Assembly: GCF_004103695.1 (NCBI RefSeq)
Contig: NZ_CP035280.1
Span: forward strand, 2,232,001 to 2,296,000
Direction of reading: 5' to 3'
DNA: 64,000 nt
DNA from: Clostridium sp. JN-9
GTDB lineage: Bacteria; Bacillota; Clostridia; Clostridiales; Clostridiaceae
The notes under the pieces were generated by a model, which had not been told where the DNA came from, ran no database searches, and worked only from the letters and a program-made list of their open reading frames with translations. Positions 62,018-64,000 of this stretch are shown here, piece after piece. The position numbers were made by a program, and so were the translations under genes. Every line of letters starts with the position of its first letter. The first letter of the stretch is position 1.

Positions 62018-63427
62018 TTAATGTTTTGTTGAATATATTTCAGATATAGAAACTAAGCCTATACTTTTAAGATATTTATTAGTTAAGGTTTTAGATAGGA
62101 TGGGACTATTGGATATTCTCCAATAGCTTTTCCTTGTATTTGCATATTCCCATGCCTTATAACTACTCATTCCTAACCTTATAAGGTTATCATGCTTTGT
62201 TTTAATCTTCTTCCATTGTTTCCAAAAACACATTCTAACCCTTCGCCTTAACCATTCATCAATGATTTTTATTATACTTTTCATGTCCGCAATAGCAAAA
62301 TAATTTACCCACCCTACTATTGCCCGTTTGAGTTTTAGAAACCTATATTCCATATTCATTGCATTACTCCTTGAAGTCAATTCTTTTAGCTTTGCTTTGA
62401 ATTTCTTTATAGGCTTTTCATGAACCCTTATTCTGTACTCACATTTGGCTTTATAAAACGAAAATCCTAAAAATTTAAGTTTCCAAGGTCTATCCACTGT
62501 ACTTTTGTCTCTATTCACTTTAAGCTTTAACTTTTCCTCAATAAATCTCGTAATGCTCCCCATTACTCTATTTGCAGCCTTCTTACTTTTAACATATATA
62601 TTACAATCATCTACATATCTACAAAAACAAAGCTTTCGCTTTGTTAGTTCCACATCAAGTTCATGTAACATTATATTACTGAGTAAAGGTGATAAAGGAC
62701 CACCTTGCGGTGCACCTTCTTCTGTGTCAATAACTACACCGTTTACCATTACCCCACTTTGCAAATACTTTCGTATTAGAGAAATTACCCTACCATCTTT
62801 AATATCGTTAGATAGTATTCTTATTAATTTATCATGATTTATTGTGTCAAAGTATTTTGCAAGGTCTATATCTACAGTCCATGTATGCCCTGCATTAATG
62901 TATCGCCTGCATTTTTCTATAGCTTGTTTTGCACTTCGCAAAGGTCTAAATCCATAACTATTATCAGAAGATTTCTTTTCATATATAGGTATTAGAACTT
63001 GAGCGATAGCTTGCTGAACAACTCTATCTACTACAGTAGGTATTCCAAGTAATCTTTTTCCACCGTCAGGTTTTGGTATTTCTACCCTTCTAACGGGTTG
63101 AGGTCTATATCTGCCTTGCAGTAATGATTGCCTCAATTCCTGTCCATGTTGTTTTAGGTGTTGTAGAAGTTCATCTACTGTCATTCCATCAACGCCATGA
63201 CTTCCCTTATTGGCTTTTACTCTTTTGTAAGCATTGTTCATATTATCTTTTGATAATATTTGCTCGAGTAAATCATTACTGTATTCATTAACATCGTTTC
63301 TTTCTTCTTTGGACATGGAAGAAATACTATGCACTTCTACACTACTTTCGAGTTCTACTCTATTCTCCTGTAGATAGCCTCCTTTATGAAGTTGTCTGCT
63401 TTTACCGTATTTCTTCGTATCTTTCAA
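62018..63427 (-). CDS. ltrA: Group II intron reverse transcriptase/maturase
   Basis: 469 aa. RT blocks in order: ANKGSHGVDGMTVDELLQHL, RRVEIPKPDGGKRLLGIP, VDIDLAKYFDTINHD, GAPQGGPLSPLLSNIMLHEL and the active site FCRYVDDCNIYV. A maturase X/GIIM domain follows (GWVNYFAIADMKSIIKI). There is no HNH endonuclease domain, as expected of class C introns. TTG start ten bases after AGGAGG. The RT is intact, although the intron RNA is interrupted downstream and has an altered domain V. Confidence 0.92.
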   Translation of the reverse strand: MKDTKKYGKSRQLHKGGYLQENRVELESSVEVHSISSMSKEERNDVNEYSNDLLEQILSKDNMNNAYKRVKANKGSHGVDGMTVDELLQHLKQHGQELRQSLLQGRYRPQPVRRVEIPKPDGGKRLLGIPTVVDRVVQQAIAQVLIPIYEKKSSDNSYGFRPLRSAKQAIEKCRRYINAGHTWTVDIDLAKYFDTINHDKLIRILSNDIKDGRVISLIRKYLQSGVMVNGVVIDTEEGAPQGGPLSPLLSNIMLHELDVELTKRKLCFCRYVDDCNIYVKSKKAANRVMGSITRFIEEKLKLKVNRDKSTVDRPWKLKFLGFSFYKAKCEYRIRVHEKPIKKFKAKLKELTSRSNAMNMEYRFLKLKRAIVGWVNYFAIADMKSIIKIIDEWLRRRVRMCFWKQWKKIKTKHDNLIRLGMSSYKAWEYANTRKSYWRISNSPILSKTLTNKYLKSIGLVSISEIYSTKH

Positions 63428-63831
63428 AATTCTGAAACCTCCTATTGTTCAGTCCTTCCCACGCTAACGCGTTTCGCGTGGTAATATGACTTCTGCTGAC
63501 TTCTGATAGTTCAACCATGCATCACTGCATGGATTGTTATTTCTAAATTCATATCCATAACCTATCTATCAGACCTCCCCAGGTAAGAACGACTGCTTTC
63601 ACTCCATATATCTGCCACATTTACTCCTTAAACCTCGGATAGCATTGGGTTTCGTTTTGTTTAGCAAACTCACCCGATTTAAGTAAGCCTTATATGTGAT
63701 TTCTGTTCGTCAGACCAGAGTTTTGCCGCAGGCTTCTTTCAGATTCCATCTCACGATGGACACCCATGGTTGGTGCTATCAACCCCCATAGTGGACTTTC
63801 ACCACCAGGCTATCGCCCATGCTGGGCACAC

Positions 63832-63869
63832 TAAAAAAAGTAATCTGTATTTTACATTACAGATTACTT
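63832..63869 (-). terminator. Terminator serving as the intron target (5' exon)
   Basis: AAGTAATCTGTA and TACAGATTACTT form a 12-bp stem followed by TTTTTTTA on the minus strand, directly before the intron 5' end. From 63870 to 64000 I see no confident gene. A short open frame on the minus strand enters from the right edge and stops at 63950, and might be a gene end. Confidence 0.85.
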
Positions 63870-64000
63870 TTATATATCTATACATGAGAAAATTTGATAT
63901 AAGAAAATAACATTGATAAAAATTGTATAACAGAAAATCCATCAATTTATCAATACTTATTTGCATTAAAGTTTTCATTATTCTTTACTAAACCTGTTTT

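Larger units (their letters stand above)
58402..63831 (-). mobile_element. Group IIC intron, split by a RIT element
   Basis: The 5' end begins GTGTGCCCAGCATGGGCG at 63831, fitting the GUGYG rule. The intron carries its reverse transcriptase/maturase (62018-63427). Domain V is at 61975-62009 (ACCACCGTGTACCGAACGGT and its partner strand). Domain VI (GGTAGATAA/TTATCTACC, ending CTACTCGAC) is at 58402-58443. The RIT element separates V from VI. The 5' exon ends with a rho-independent terminator, as is typical of class C introns. Confidence 0.85.

Noticed and set aside
63950-64000. C-terminal end of a gene entering from the right edge (minus strand)
   Set aside because: Only 16 codons are visible and they show no recognisable feature, so it is not listed as a gene.

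Overview
The window looks like chromosome of a low-GC, strictly anaerobic Firmicute, most likely Clostridium sensu stricto. The reasons are the strongly AT-rich sequence, AGGAGG-type ribosome binding sites with many TTG/GTG starts, a complete lysine-fermentation operon, the clostridial gene order purECFMNHD, a hybrid-cluster protein and CPC_1213-like small proteins. No rRNA, tRNA or CRISPR array was seen. Most genes lie on the minus strand.

Layout. 1-5.5 kb: end of a DUF4380-like gene, a TSUP permease, an orphan PqqD-like protein, and an OpuC-type betaine importer with a BusR-like (GntR + RCK_C) repressor; a bipartite inverted repeat overlaps the importer promoter. 5.5-14.5 kb: one operon, promoter - lysine riboswitch - terminator - kal-kce-kdd-kamA-kamB-kamC-kamD-kamE, which turns lysine into acetoacetate and 3-aminobutyryl-CoA/crotonyl-CoA. 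14.6-19.2 kb: a metallo-beta-lactamase-fold hydrolase, a degenerate IS1595-family element with about 40-bp terminal inverted repeats, a large membrane protein and a 49-aa membrane protein. 19.3-26.9 kb: purECFMNHD behind a guanine-type riboswitch whose leader carries an extra GC-rich hairpin of about 100 nt. 27-37.3 kb: small proteins, an ElyC-like protein, a frameshifted guanine/hypoxanthine permease, DNA polymerase IV, Cu/Zn superoxide dismutase, a frameshifted dihydroorotate-dehydrogenase-like gene, an LCP cell-wall ligase and a CbiMQO metal importer. 37.4-41.8 kb: SufS-like aminotransferase, IclR regulator, MFS exporter and a decayed copy of the IS-like element. 41.9-45.6 kb: thiamine salvage operon thiD-cytX-thiM-thiE under a TPP riboswitch. 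45.6-50.5 kb: acetyltransferase, OPT transporter, hybrid-cluster protein. 50.5-58.3 kb: a catabolite-controlled PTS operon of unknown substrate (PRD activator, EIIA, class II bisphosphate aldolase, TIM-like isomerase, YjbQ, EIIB, EIIC, membrane protein, class II aldolase). 58.4-63.9 kb: a terminator-targeting group IIC intron, itself split between domains V and VI by a three-recombinase (RIT) element.

The strongest unexplained structures are: (a) the RIT element nested in the group II intron; (b) a family of intergenic elements built from variable heptanucleotide arms around one or two small hairpins, several of which supply the stop codon of the adjoining gene; (c) a lysine aptamer placed in front of a catabolic rather than a biosynthetic operon; (d) the orphan PTS/aldolase/TIM/YjbQ operon; (e) the extra hairpin inside the purE leader. 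Two genes carry single-base frameshifts; sequencing error cannot be excluded for either. All assignments are by reading motifs and remembered family features; no database search was run.
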